Assembly: GCA_964361075.1 (NCBI GenBank)
Contig: CAYHZL010000014.1
Span: forward strand, 1 to 34,359
Direction of reading: 5' to 3'
Length of the DNA stretch: 34,359 nt
Source: CAYHZL01 sp964361075
Lineage (GTDB): Bacteria > Bacteroidota > Ignavibacteria > UBA10030 > UBA8401
In this document: piece by piece, positions 17,054-24,672 of the stretch
How the letters are laid out: every line of letters starts with the position of its first letter
Position numbering within the stretch: position 1 is the first letter of the stretch
Made by a program: the position numbers and the translations under genes
Notes under the pieces: generated by a model
The model's database searches: none
What the model was told of the DNA's origin: nothing
Seen by the model: the letters and a program-made list of their open reading frames with translations, nothing else

Positions 17054-18031
17054 TTAAAACTTTGCAAGTTCTCGTAACGCTGTAATAATTTTTTCTTTGT
17101 TCGGAAGAAAAAAATCTTCCAGCGGCGGACTGTACGGCGTCGGCGTATCAATCGCACCAATTCTTTTAATCGGTGCATCGAGAAATTGAAACGCAAACTC
17201 GACAATCAGCGCAGCAATTTCACCGCCGATGCCGCCGGTAATTGTATCTTCGTGTGCGATTAAAACTTTTCCTGTCTTTCGCACAGAAGCTAAAATAATT
17301 TCCGTATCAAGCGGCGCCAGACTTCGTAAATCTACAACTTCAACACTCACACCATCTTCTTGTTGCAATACTTCTGCCGCTTCAAGCGATTGGTGCACCA
17401 TCGAGCCGTACGTTATAATAGAGATGTCGCTTCCTTCACGCTTAATATCACCTTTACCAATTTCTACAATATACTCACCGTCGGGTACTTCACCTTTAAT
17501 ATGACGATATAATCGTTTGTGTTCCAAATATAAAACAGGATTGTTATCGCGCACTGCGGCTTTCATCAATCCCTTCGCGTCGTACGGAGTTGAAGGCACC
17601 ACAATTTTTAATCCCGGTTGATGAAAGAACCACGCCTCAGGATTGCGCGAATGAAACGGTCCGCCGTGAATTCCTGCGCCGCTCGGCAACCGCAACACCA
17701 TCGGACATGGAACATGCCAGCGATAATGAATTGATGCAGTGTTGTTTACTAACTGACTAAAACCTGTTGTAACAAAATCTGCAAATTGCATTTCAGCAAC
17801 AGGACGCATACCAACCACCGCAGCGCCGGTTGCCGCACCGATGATTGCCGTTTCAGCAAGCACGGTATCTACAACGCGGTTTGTTCCGAAATGATTCAAA
17901 AATCCTTTTGTAACTTTGAACGCGCCGCCATACTCACCAATATCTTCGCCAAGAAGAAAAACGGATTCATCGCGTTCCATCTCTTCCCACAGTGCTTTTG
18001 AAATTGCTTCGATGTACGAGATAACCGGCAT
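17054..18031 (-). CDS. 2-oxoisovalerate-type dehydrogenase E1 beta subunit
   Basis: The 325-residue transketolase-like beta subunit shows GEDIGEYGGAFKVTKGF, DTVLAETAIIGAATGAAVVG, EMQFADFVTTGFSQLVN, GGPFHSRNPEAWF, PSTPYDAKGLMKAAVRD and HEDTITGGIGGEIA. The last pattern is that of branched-chain/acetoin-type beta subunits, unlike PdhB. It is 48 bases upstream of its E2 on the minus strand and about 100 bases after its alpha subunit. Together they would decarboxylate branched-chain 2-oxoacids from Val, Leu and Ile. Confidence 0.92.
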   Translation of the reverse strand: MPVISYIEAISKALWEEMERDESVFLLGEDIGEYGGAFKVTKGFLNHFGTNRVVDTVLAETAIIGAATGAAVVGMRPVAEMQFADFVTTGFSQLVNNTASIHYRWHVPCPMVLRLPSGAGIHGGPFHSRNPEAWFFHQPGLKIVVPSTPYDAKGLMKAAVRDNNPVLYLEHKRLYRHIKGEVPDGEYIVEIGKGDIKREGSDISIITYGSMVHQSLEAAEVLQQEDGVSVEVVDLRSLAPLDTEIILASVRKTGKVLIAHEDTITGGIGGEIAALIVEFAFQFLDAPIKRIGAIDTPTPYSPPLEDFFLPNKEKIITALRELAKF

Positions 18032-18055
18032 TACATTTTCTTTTCTTAAAAAATA

Positions 18056-18135
18056 GATTCTTCGCTTCGCTCAGAATGACAATAAAAATAATCTTCCGGA
18101 TATTTTTCATCCTTCATAATTCATCCTTCATCCTT
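18056..18135. repeat. Dispersed-repeat fragment and short direct repeats
   Basis: The 102-base gap between E1 alpha and E1 beta holds two low-complexity pieces. At 18056-18081 lies GATTCTTCGCTTCGCTCAGA followed by ATGACA, which resembles a dispersed repeat common in environmental genomes. At 18106-18135 TTCATCCTTCA is repeated almost in tandem and runs into the stop codon of the E1 alpha gene. No promoter or terminator stands out. Confidence 0.45.
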
Positions 18136-19150
18136 ATAAAGCAAACACGCCAATCGCTGCTTCTTCTGCCGACGGATATGGACTTTCCACTGCGTACTGA
18201 ACAGCATCTTCTAATTCAGTGGAAATTTTTTTGCCATACTCATCTTTTATTTTTGATGAAAGAATTTTTTTATCGGATAATAATTTTTCAATTCTCACTA
18301 CCGGATCTTTTTTCTTCCACTCTTCCAACAATTTTTTCGGAACATATTCTGCGCCATCATGTGCCGAATGTCCGTGCATCCGCATTGTAACCGATTCAAT
18401 TAACGTCGGACCTTCGCCAGCCCGCGCTCGCTCAACAGCGTTCTTGCATGTGGCATACACTGCGTCAAGATCGGTACCATCAATAGTGAATCCGGGAATG
18501 CCATACCCAAGTGCACGGTCAGAAATTTTTTGTGCCGAATGTTGCTTGGTAACTGGTGTTGAGTATGCGAACTGATTGTTTTCAACAATCAACACAAGCG
18601 GCAACTTCATCACAGAAGCCATGGCAAGCGATTCGTGAAAATCTCCAACGTTGCATCCGCCATCGCCGATGTATGTCATAGCAACAGCTTTTTCGTTTCG
18701 AAGTTTGCTTGCCAGCGCAACACCAACTGCCATCGGAATCATTGCGCCGAGATGACTGATGTTGCCATAAATTTTCAAAGAAGGATCAGCATAATGTCCG
18801 GTGCCATCGCGTCCTTTCGATAAACTATTTCCGCGTCCGAGATGCTGTAACATCAAATTTCGCAGCGATTGCCCTTTCACCAAATGCGCACCCATATCGC
18901 GGTGCATCGGAAAAAGATAATCGTTTGCTTGTAATGCAAACGCGCTTCCTACTGCAGTTGCTTCGTTGCCATTGCCGGTGTATGCACCGCCAACAATTTT
19001 TCCTTGACGATACAATTTCAAAATTGCTTCCTCGAACTCTCGCGTAAGACGCATATAATAGTAGAGTCGAAGATACTGTTCGGTAGAAAGAGAACAATCA
19101 GTGGTTTTCTTTATTTTCTTTTCAGATTTCTTTATAGAAGACTTTGCCAT
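18134..19150 (-). CDS. 2-oxoisovalerate-type dehydrogenase E1 alpha subunit
   Basis: The 338-residue alpha subunit has a Lys-rich N-terminal extension (about 1-17) and then the E1 alpha fold. The thiamine-diphosphate motif runs from G162-D-G-G-C-N to N191-N192. RMHGHSAHDGAEYVPKKLLEEW replaces the GHSMSDP loop of the pyruvate type and matches the branched-chain/acetoin-type group. Its start overlaps the stop of the preceding small gene by 19 bases, pointing to coupled translation. Its partner E1 beta and E2 follow on the same strand. Confidence 0.92.
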   Translation of the reverse strand: MAKSSIKKSEKKIKKTTDCSLSTEQYLRLYYYMRLTREFEEAILKLYRQGKIVGGAYTGNGNEATAVGSAFALQANDYLFPMHRDMGAHLVKGQSLRNLMLQHLGRGNSLSKGRDGTGHYADPSLKIYGNISHLGAMIPMAVGVALASKLRNEKAVAMTYIGDGGCNVGDFHESLAMASVMKLPLVLIVENNQFAYSTPVTKQHSAQKISDRALGYGIPGFTIDGTDLDAVYATCKNAVERARAGEGPTLIESVTMRMHGHSAHDGAEYVPKKLLEEWKKKDPVVRIEKLLSDKKILSSKIKDEYGKKISTELEDAVQYAVESPYPSAEEAAIGVFAL

Positions 19151-19413
19151 TCTTTTTCTGAAACAAACCTTTCGTTGCGTTGTTCATTGAGACAAATATC
19201 TATAACTATAAATTTTCCATTTTCTTTTTTCAGAATTCGCACTCGCGTTTTGTCAAATTTTCTTGGCAGTTCTGGATGCGCATCTAAATATTCTTGTAGC
19301 AATCTTTCCATTTCAGCAAATCGTTCCTCAACAGATTTCGTTTGCCAATATGCAAAGTCTGTCGGTTGCTCCTTCAATGAATATTTTGCTACAACCGATT
19401 CAATTTTTCTCAT
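19132..19413 (-). CDS. Small protein of unknown function
   Basis: The 93-residue product from the ATG at 19413 becomes 100 residues if a GTG at 19434, overlapping the preceding gene, is used. Neither start has a clear Shine-Dalgarno. The N-terminal half has DFAYWQTKSVEERFAEMERL, resembling the YW-x(n)-EER-x-x-x-E-x-L pattern of small hypothetical proteins I recall near nucleotidyltransferase genes. The C-terminal half is charged with two likely beta strands (RVRILKKENGKFIVID). It has no signal peptide or membrane segment. It overlaps the E1 alpha gene by 19 bases, so it belongs to the operon. I do not assign a function. Confidence 0.6.
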   Translation of the reverse strand: MRKIESVVAKYSLKEQPTDFAYWQTKSVEERFAEMERLLQEYLDAHPELPRKFDKTRVRILKKENGKFIVIDICLNEQRNERFVSEKEWQSLL

Positions 19414-19421
19414 ACTGCATT

Positions 19422-19664
19422 TTAGTGTTTGCACATTCGTGCAACGTTCAGTTTTACAACATCACCTTCCACAATAATTTTTCCTCTTTGTTGCAAGAAC
19501 AACAGAAGTTCGTCAATGGTGAATTTCATTTCAGAGCAATTCACAAAACGCGCATCGCTGCCAAATTTTTCCGACACCATTGTTCGAAGCGATGCAATTT
19601 CGCAGCCATCAGGATATTCTTGCAACGTGTCGAGGAAGTCGTGCGCGTGAAATTGATTTTCCAT
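19422..19664 (-). CDS. YecH/DUF2492-like probable metal-binding protein
   Basis: The 80-residue protein fits the small YecH family (DUF2492, described as probable metal-binding). Family-like features are FHAHDFLDTL near the start, SLRTMVSEKFGSDARFVNCS in the middle, FTIDELLLFLQQRGKI, and the closing M-C-K-H. The conserved His, Cys and terminal Cys-x-His are the likely metal ligands. The family's biochemical role is not established as far as I know. It is 15 bases after the fused E1 gene, inside the dehydrogenase operon, which is an unusual place for it. Confidence 0.7.
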   Translation of the reverse strand: MENQFHAHDFLDTLQEYPDGCEIASLRTMVSEKFGSDARFVNCSEMKFTIDELLLFLQQRGKIIVEGDVVKLNVARMCKH

Positions 19665-19679
19665 ATTTTTTCCTTCGTA

Positions 19680-21764
19680 TTAGTACGCCGCTAATTTTTC
19701 AAGCGCGTTTGTTATGTGATATTCTTGCGGAAGAATTGCATTCTCCAATGTCGGTGCAAATGCAATTGGCGTATCAAGTGCGCACACACGAGCAAGCGGC
19801 GCATCGAGCCACTCGAAACATTCTTCGGCAATTGTCATTCCAATTTCTGCACCAAAACCCCCGGTGCGCGTATCTTCGTGAACGATTAACACCTTTCCAG
19901 TTTTCTTTACTGAAGTCATCACCATTTCTTTATCCCACGGACAAATTGTACGCAAATCAATCACTTCAACACTCACACCTTTTTCTTCCAACTTACGCGC
20001 CGCTTCAAGTGAACGCTGAACAAGAAATCCCCACGTTACAATGGTAATATCGTTTCCTTCTTTTTTTATTTTTCCTTTACCGAATGGAAGTAAAAAATTT
20101 TCATCCGGTTCCGGTGATGCCGCAAATTGCTGACGATACAATCCTTTGTGTTCGCAGAACAAAACAGGATTATCTTCGCGGCATGCAGTCTTCAACAAAC
20201 CTTTTGCATCCGCGGCATTCGAAGGAAATGCAATCCACAAACCGGGCATGTGCGCAAAAAAACCTTCAATGCTTTGACTGTGATACAATCCGCCGCGAAT
20301 ATATCCGCCAACCGCAACTCGAATAACTGCAGGGCACGACCAATCGCCATCAGTACGGTAACGAATATGCACAAGCTCATCTTTGAATTGCATAAACGCC
20401 GGCCAGATATAATCGCCAAATTGAATTTCAACAACCGGTTTAAATCCGCGCACGGAAAGTCCGATTGCTGTTCCAACAATACTTGCTTCGGCAAGAGGAG
20501 AATTAAAACATCGTTTCACTCCAAAAGTATTTGTCAATCCTTTTGTCGCAGTGAACACGCCGCCTTTTCCATCCGCAACGTCTTCACCATACACAAGCAT
20601 TTTGGGATTGTGTTTCATCTCTTCGTGAAGTGCATGATTGATTGCATCAACTAACACAATATTTTTTCCGAGATGTTCTGTTTCGTGAAAATTTTCTTTC
20701 GGCACAACAACGATTGGCGAGAACACATTTCTTTCAACAGTCTCTACCGTCGGACTTGGAGCGGCTTCTGCATACTCTGCCGCCAATTCAACTTCTTGCT
20801 TCACTTCAATTTTTATTTTTTCAATGTGATGTGAAGAAAGAATTTTATGTTCGAGTAAAAATTTTTCCATCTTCGGAAGAGGATCGCGTCGGCGATTTTC
20901 TTCCATCTCCGCAGCCGTCATATATTTTTTTGGATCATCCGACGATGAATGTGGAAACAAACGCACAACATCTGCTTCAATTAAACTCGGTCCATTGCCT
21001 GCCCGCGCATGTGCAACAGCTTCCTGTGCTGCTCGAAACGATTCAGGAAAATCAGTTCCATCAACTTTGTAACGATGAAGATTCGGATATCCTTTTGTCA
21101 GTTCGAACAGCGAGCCGCCGGCGATTTGATCTTTCACCGGAACTGAAATTGCATATTTATTATTTTGAATTACAAACAGAACGGGAAATTTTTCGCGGCT
21201 CGCCCAGTTCAACGCTTCCGCAAATTCACCTTCACTGGTTGCACCTTCTCCCGACGAAACGTACACAACTTCATTAACACCTTCGCGCACACTGCCCATC
21301 GCAGTTCCCACTGCTTGCAAGTACTGTGTTCCTGTCGGACTTGATTGACCGACGATGCGAAGATTTTTATTTCCATAATGCGATGGCATTTGACGACCGT
21401 GTGAACTTGGTCCTTCCGTGCGATGCATATTTTCACAAAAAATTTCTTTTGCTGTAGAACCATACGCCAGTGAAAATGCAAGATCGCGGTAATACGGATA
21501 TGCCCAATCGTATGCCGGCTTCATTGCCATTGCCGCTGCAATCTGAATCGCTTCGTGTCCGGGTCCGCTGATATGAAAAAGAACTTTTCCTTGTTTCAAC
21601 AAGTTCATTTCTTTTTCATCAATGAAACGCGACAACACCATCGTGCGAAATGCGGCAACATATTGCTTATTGCTTATTGATAACGAGGACAATGCTCGTT
21701 TCATTTCTCCATTTGATGGCGAAGATTTTTTCTTTGTTAGTTCTGCTTCTTTTTTGGATGGCAT
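19680..21764 (-). CDS. Fused E1 alpha/beta 2-oxoacid dehydrogenase
   Basis: The 694-residue protein joins both E1 subunits. Residues about 30-345 are the alpha part, with HISGPGHEAIQ, the thiamine-diphosphate motif G172-E-G-A-T-S-E-G to N201-N202, and FPHSSSDDPKKYMT. Residues about 368-694 are the beta part, with VYGEDVADGKGGVFTATKGL, SPLAEASIVGTAIGLSVRG and HEDTRTGGFGAEIG. Single-chain E1s of this type occur widely in Bacteroidota and are usually annotated as branched-chain 2-oxoacid (2-oxoisovalerate) dehydrogenase. It lies 9 bases after lipB. Having it beside a separate E1 alpha and E1 beta of similar type implies divided substrate ranges. Confidence 0.93.
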   Translation of the reverse strand: MPSKKEAELTKKKSSPSNGEMKRALSSLSISNKQYVAAFRTMVLSRFIDEKEMNLLKQGKVLFHISGPGHEAIQIAAAMAMKPAYDWAYPYYRDLAFSLAYGSTAKEIFCENMHRTEGPSSHGRQMPSHYGNKNLRIVGQSSPTGTQYLQAVGTAMGSVREGVNEVVYVSSGEGATSEGEFAEALNWASREKFPVLFVIQNNKYAISVPVKDQIAGGSLFELTKGYPNLHRYKVDGTDFPESFRAAQEAVAHARAGNGPSLIEADVVRLFPHSSSDDPKKYMTAAEMEENRRRDPLPKMEKFLLEHKILSSHHIEKIKIEVKQEVELAAEYAEAAPSPTVETVERNVFSPIVVVPKENFHETEHLGKNIVLVDAINHALHEEMKHNPKMLVYGEDVADGKGGVFTATKGLTNTFGVKRCFNSPLAEASIVGTAIGLSVRGFKPVVEIQFGDYIWPAFMQFKDELVHIRYRTDGDWSCPAVIRVAVGGYIRGGLYHSQSIEGFFAHMPGLWIAFPSNAADAKGLLKTACREDNPVLFCEHKGLYRQQFAASPEPDENFLLPFGKGKIKKEGNDITIVTWGFLVQRSLEAARKLEEKGVSVEVIDLRTICPWDKEMVMTSVKKTGKVLIVHEDTRTGGFGAEIGMTIAEECFEWLDAPLARVCALDTPIAFAPTLENAILPQEYHITNALEKLAAY

Positions 21765-21773
21765 GTTTTTTTC

Positions 21774-22472
21774 CTATACAACAATTTCTTCTTGTGGAAG
21801 TATTGTTAGAAAATCTTCAATCGAAACCTGTTTTGATTCGACTGAAAAAACTGTTTCAAATTTCCGAATAAGAGTTTGTTCAACGTCCTGTAGTGAATAT
21901 TTTTTTTCTACAATAGTGTAAAGCGAGGTAACGCCTTTATCAAAAATTCCGCACGGAATCATTCTTTCAAAATATTGTAAGTCCGTATTAACATTTAATG
22001 CGAATCCGTGCATCGTTATCCAACGGCTTACCTTCACACCAATGGCAGCAATTTTTTCATTCTTAACCCAAACGCCCGTCAATCCTTCTGACCGCATTGC
22101 TTGCACTTCATATTCGCTCAATGTTTGAATAAGTACTTCTTCCAGATCGCGAAGGTAACGATGAATATCGCAGTAGTAATTATTCAAATCGAGAATCGGA
22201 TAACCAACAATTTGTCCCGGACCGTGAAATGTTACATCGCCGCCGCGATCGATATGAAACATGTCAATCTTTTTTTCATGCAACTCTTCGTCAGATGCGA
22301 GAAGATGATTTGTATCGGCTCCTTTACCAAGTGTGAATACCGGGTCGTGTTCCGTCAGCAGCAACACATCGGGAATTTTTTTTTCGAGACGAGCAGAAAA
22401 AATTTTCTTCTGCAATTCCCATGCATCGGCGTACCGCGTACGACCAAGATTGATTGTGAGAAGTTGTTTCAT
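21774..22472 (-). CDS. lipB: Octanoyl-[ACP]:protein N-octanoyltransferase
   Basis: The 232-residue LipB moves octanoate from acyl carrier protein to the lipoyl-domain lysine of E2 proteins, the step before LipA. DRGGDVTFHGPGQIVGYPI (about 75-93) is the family signature. The catalytic pair is present as K147 (AAIGVKV) and C174 (MIPCGI). The roughly 20-residue C-terminal tail is slightly long. It lies 9 bases after lpdA and 9 bases before the fused E1, so all three are one transcript. Confidence 0.97.
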   Translation of the reverse strand: MKQLLTINLGRTRYADAWELQKKIFSARLEKKIPDVLLLTEHDPVFTLGKGADTNHLLASDEELHEKKIDMFHIDRGGDVTFHGPGQIVGYPILDLNNYYCDIHRYLRDLEEVLIQTLSEYEVQAMRSEGLTGVWVKNEKIAAIGVKVSRWITMHGFALNVNTDLQYFERMIPCGIFDKGVTSLYTIVEKKYSLQDVEQTLIRKFETVFSVESKQVSIEDFLTILPQEEIVV

Positions 22473-22481
22473 AATTTATTT

Positions 22482-23876
22482 TCAAACATGCAACGCATGA
22501 CCGTATGCATCCATCGCAGCTTCTCCAATGCCTTCGCTCAACGTTGGATGTGCGTGCATTGTATGAATCAATTGTTCGGCAGTTGTTTCCAACGTACGAG
22601 CAGTAACAAGTTCCGCAAGCATTTCCGTCGCTTCCGCTCCAATAATATGTGCGCCGAGAAGTTCACCGTACTTTGCATCAAAAATTAATTTTACAAAACC
22701 TTCTGTTTCGTTAATTGCCATTGCTTTTCCGTGCGAACGGAATGGGTATCGTCCCACTTTAATTTCATAACCTTTCTCGCGTGCTTGTTCTTCAGTCAAT
22801 CCAACGCTTGCAACTTGCGGCTGGCAATACGTGCAGCCGGGAACATTATCATAATCAACCGGATGAGGATTTTTTCCAGCGATAGCTTCAACACACACAA
22901 CACCTTCGTGCGATGCAACGTGTGCAAGCCACGGCGGTCCGTTCACATCACCAATTGCGTACATGCCATCAACATTTGTTTTGTAATTTTTATCAACAGT
23001 AATAAATGTTTTATCAATCTTCACGCCAAGCGCTTCAAGTCCGAGATTTTCTGTGTTGCCCTGCACACCAATTGCAACCAACGCAACATCGCCAACAAGT
23101 TCTTTCTTCACACCATCTTTTCCGCTGACAGTAACAACAACTTCTTTTCCTGTTTTCACGGATTCAACTTTTGTTTCGGTATGAATTTCTACTCCGCTTT
23201 TTTCGAAAATACGGCGAAGTGTTTTTGTAACTTCACGGTCTTCAATCGGAAGAATGCTGTCCATCATTTCTACAACAGTTACCTTCGTTCCATACGTATT
23301 GTAAAAATACGCAAACTCAATTCCAATCGCCCCCGCACCAATGATGATCATTCGCTTCGGAGCTTCAGGCAACACCATCGCTTCAGTACTTGTAATTATT
23401 TGCTTTCTATCTACGGCAACACCGGGAATTGCACGATTTTTTGTGCCGGTCGCAACGATAATATGTTTCGCAGAAATTTTATCCACCTTGCCGGCTTGCG
23501 TTACTTCAACAACACCTTTGGCAGCAACTTTTGCAATACCATAAATATGGTCAACTTTATTTTTTTTGAATAAAAACTCAATTCCCTTTGAAAGTCTGCC
23601 GGAAATATCGCGGCTGCGTTTTACCGCTTTCGAAAAATCTACTTTTAAATTATCAAAAGTAAATCCGTATTCATCGGCATGTTTTAAAAGATTGTATACT
23701 TCAGCATTTTTTAACAATGCTTTGGTCGGGATACAACCCCAATTTAAGCACACACCACCAAGTTTATCTTTCTCGACAACTAATGTTTTTAATCCCAACT
23801 GCCCTGCACGGATAGCTGCAACATAACCACCCGGACCACCACCGATAATAATTATATCATAAGATTTTTCTGCCAT
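22482..23876 (-). CDS. lpdA: Dihydrolipoyl dehydrogenase (E3)
   Basis: The frame opens at 23933, but the internal ATG at 23876 (MAEKSYDIIIIGGGPGGYVA) gives the usual start and 464 residues; the extra upstream codons run through a terminator hairpin. It has the N-terminal FAD Rossmann motif (GGGPGG, 12-17), the redox disulfide C43/C48 (GGVCLNWGCIPTK), a second Rossmann motif (IIGAGAIGIEFA) for NAD, the FAD-binding YAIGDVNG, and the C-terminal dimerisation domain with HAHPTLSE as the active-site base. It re-oxidises dihydrolipoamide for all E2s. It is the first gene of the block, behind a candidate attenuator. Confidence 0.97.
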   Translation of the reverse strand: MAEKSYDIIIIGGGPGGYVAAIRAGQLGLKTLVVEKDKLGGVCLNWGCIPTKALLKNAEVYNLLKHADEYGFTFDNLKVDFSKAVKRSRDISGRLSKGIEFLFKKNKVDHIYGIAKVAAKGVVEVTQAGKVDKISAKHIIVATGTKNRAIPGVAVDRKQIITSTEAMVLPEAPKRMIIIGAGAIGIEFAYFYNTYGTKVTVVEMMDSILPIEDREVTKTLRRIFEKSGVEIHTETKVESVKTGKEVVVTVSGKDGVKKELVGDVALVAIGVQGNTENLGLEALGVKIDKTFITVDKNYKTNVDGMYAIGDVNGPPWLAHVASHEGVVCVEAIAGKNPHPVDYDNVPGCTYCQPQVASVGLTEEQAREKGYEIKVGRYPFRSHGKAMAINETEGFVKLIFDAKYGELLGAHIIGAEATEMLAELVTARTLETTAEQLIHTMHAHPTLSEGIGEAAMDAYGHALHV

Positions 23877-23894
23877 ATCGTTTTCGATCCTCTC

Positions 23895-23926
23895 AAAAAA
23901 AAGAGGGAAAAACATTTCCCTCTTTT
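23895..23926 (-). terminator. Intrinsic terminator in the lpdA leader (candidate attenuator)
   Basis: AAAAGAGGGAAA (23899-23910) and TTTCCCTCTTTT (23915-23926) form a 12-bp perfect stem with a four-base loop. On the minus strand it is followed by further U residues (23895-23898) that extend the run of eight. It ends about 20 bases before the lpdA ATG, ahead of GAGAGG. No minus-strand gene lies upstream that it could terminate, so it probably acts on the lpdA transcript itself. CUUUUU and GAAAAG around GGUG (about 23923-23938) could form a weaker competing hairpin with its 5' arm. Confidence 0.8.
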
Positions 23927-23945
23927 CCACCAAAAAGTAAAATGA

Positions 23946-23984
23946 TTATTTAATATTTAATAGACGTAGTACTATATTTTTCAT
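23946..23984 (-). CDS. Putative leader peptide rich in Ile/Leu/Val
   Basis: A 12-codon ORF in the lpdA leader reads MKNIVLRLLNIK and stops at TAA, about 20 bases before the terminator stem. Six of twelve residues are Ile, Leu or Val, and two of the three Leu codons are CTA. It lies downstream of a sigma70-like promoter and upstream of a strong terminator, in front of genes for branched-chain 2-oxoacid oxidation. That is the layout of leader-peptide attenuation. Against it, no Shine-Dalgarno precedes the ATG, and AT-rich sequence yields such codons by chance. Nothing shows that it is translated. Confidence 0.35.
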   Translation of the reverse strand: MKNIVLRLLNIK

Positions 23985-24029
23985 CAGGAAAACACAAAAT
24001 GAAATGAACACAATATAAAATTATGCGCA

Positions 24030-24058
24030 AATATACTGAATAACACAAAAAAAATCAA
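24030..24058 (-). promoter_or_regulatory. Candidate sigma70-like promoter for lpdA
   Basis: On the minus strand TTGATT (24053-24058) and TATATT (24030-24035) are exactly 17 bases apart. The start would fall near 24023, giving a leader of about 147 bases that holds the short ORF and the terminator. It is back-to-back with the promoter at 24130 in the 386-base divergent gap. The rest of that gap shows no ORF. Confidence 0.6.
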
Positions 24059-24129
24059 TTGAAATCTCCCCGCATTGAATACAGACATACAACTCTGTAA
24101 ATCCAAATTTTCTTAATACTAAATTCACC

Positions 24130-24159
24130 TTGACTTCGATGAAACAAATTTTGTATTAT
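24130..24159 (+). promoter_or_regulatory. Candidate promoter for the zinc-ribbon gene and rpsU
   Basis: TTGACT (24130-24135) and TATTAT (24154-24159) are 18 bases apart. Transcription would start near 24166, giving a leader of about 97 bases before the ATG at 24263. Confidence 0.65.
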
Positions 24160-24262
24160 ATATATGAGGTTTGAAGTAATCTTCTGTAGTACATCAACCG
24201 TATCAACCCTCGATTGTTAATTCACTCATTTATTCCTCGCAATTCTCCAAACGGAGTTTGTA

Positions 24263-24640
24263 ATGGCTAAAACAAAATATGTAACAAGAAAGTGCGAATC
24301 TTGTGGTAAACAAGACGCTAAAATGGAAATTCTTGGTGCTGTCGAGGGCTCCGAATCAAAAGTGTGGCATCGTTGCACTCGATGCCGCCACAGTGTGCTT
24401 ATTGATCTTGGCACATCAAGAGATAATGATAAGGTTCTTAAAATATCGCGTGAAGAGTGCATCAATTATTCACCTGAAAAAATTTACACCAAAGGTACTC
24501 TCATTTATCATACCGATTGGGATGATATGGGAAAAGTTGTGCGAAAAGAAAAAACATCAAACGGTACCAATGCTATTTGGGTAACTTTTGAAAAGTTAGG
24601 CGAAAAAAAACTTATTGAAAATTTACAATTTGAAGAATAA
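24263..24640 (+). CDS. Small zinc-ribbon protein with Tudor/CarD-like C-terminus, unknown
   Basis: The 125-residue cytoplasmic protein has two halves. Residues about 8-45 form a zinc ribbon with C11-x-x-C14 and C38-x-x-C41. Residues about 72-122 read GTLIYHTDWDDMGKVV, then AIWVTFEKLGEKKLIENL, a small all-beta pattern (G-x-x-x-x-H-x-x-W/F-x-x-G-x-V, then V-x-F-x-x-x-G-x-K-x-L). That pattern recalls the RNA-polymerase-binding Tudor-like tails of UvrD/PcrA and CarD. This is pattern recall, not a search result. It is 32 bases before rpsU and shares its terminator, suggesting a link to transcription or translation. An ACGGAG site precedes the ATG. Confidence 0.75.
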   Translation: MAKTKYVTRKCESCGKQDAKMEILGAVEGSESKVWHRCTRCRHSVLIDLGTSRDNDKVLKISREECINYSPEKIYTKGTLIYHTDWDDMGKVVRKEKTSNGTNAIWVTFEKLGEKKLIENLQFEE

Positions 24641-24672
24641 TTAAACTGAAAAAAGGCAGGAGGTGATATTCA

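Noticed and set aside
22731..23573. Long plus-strand ORF opposite lpdA
   Set aside because: It is antisense to a clear E3 coding region. Its product is low-complexity, rich in Asn/Phe/Cys, with no motif and no ribosome site.
23877..23933. Extra N-terminal codons of lpdA
   Set aside because: They pass through the terminator stem. All family members begin near the Rossmann strand that follows the ATG at 23876.
24030..24060. Bacteroidia-type promoter (TTTG and TATATTTG) for lpdA
   Set aside because: The two boxes are only 10 bases apart, far too close. The TTGATT-17-TATATT reading fits better.
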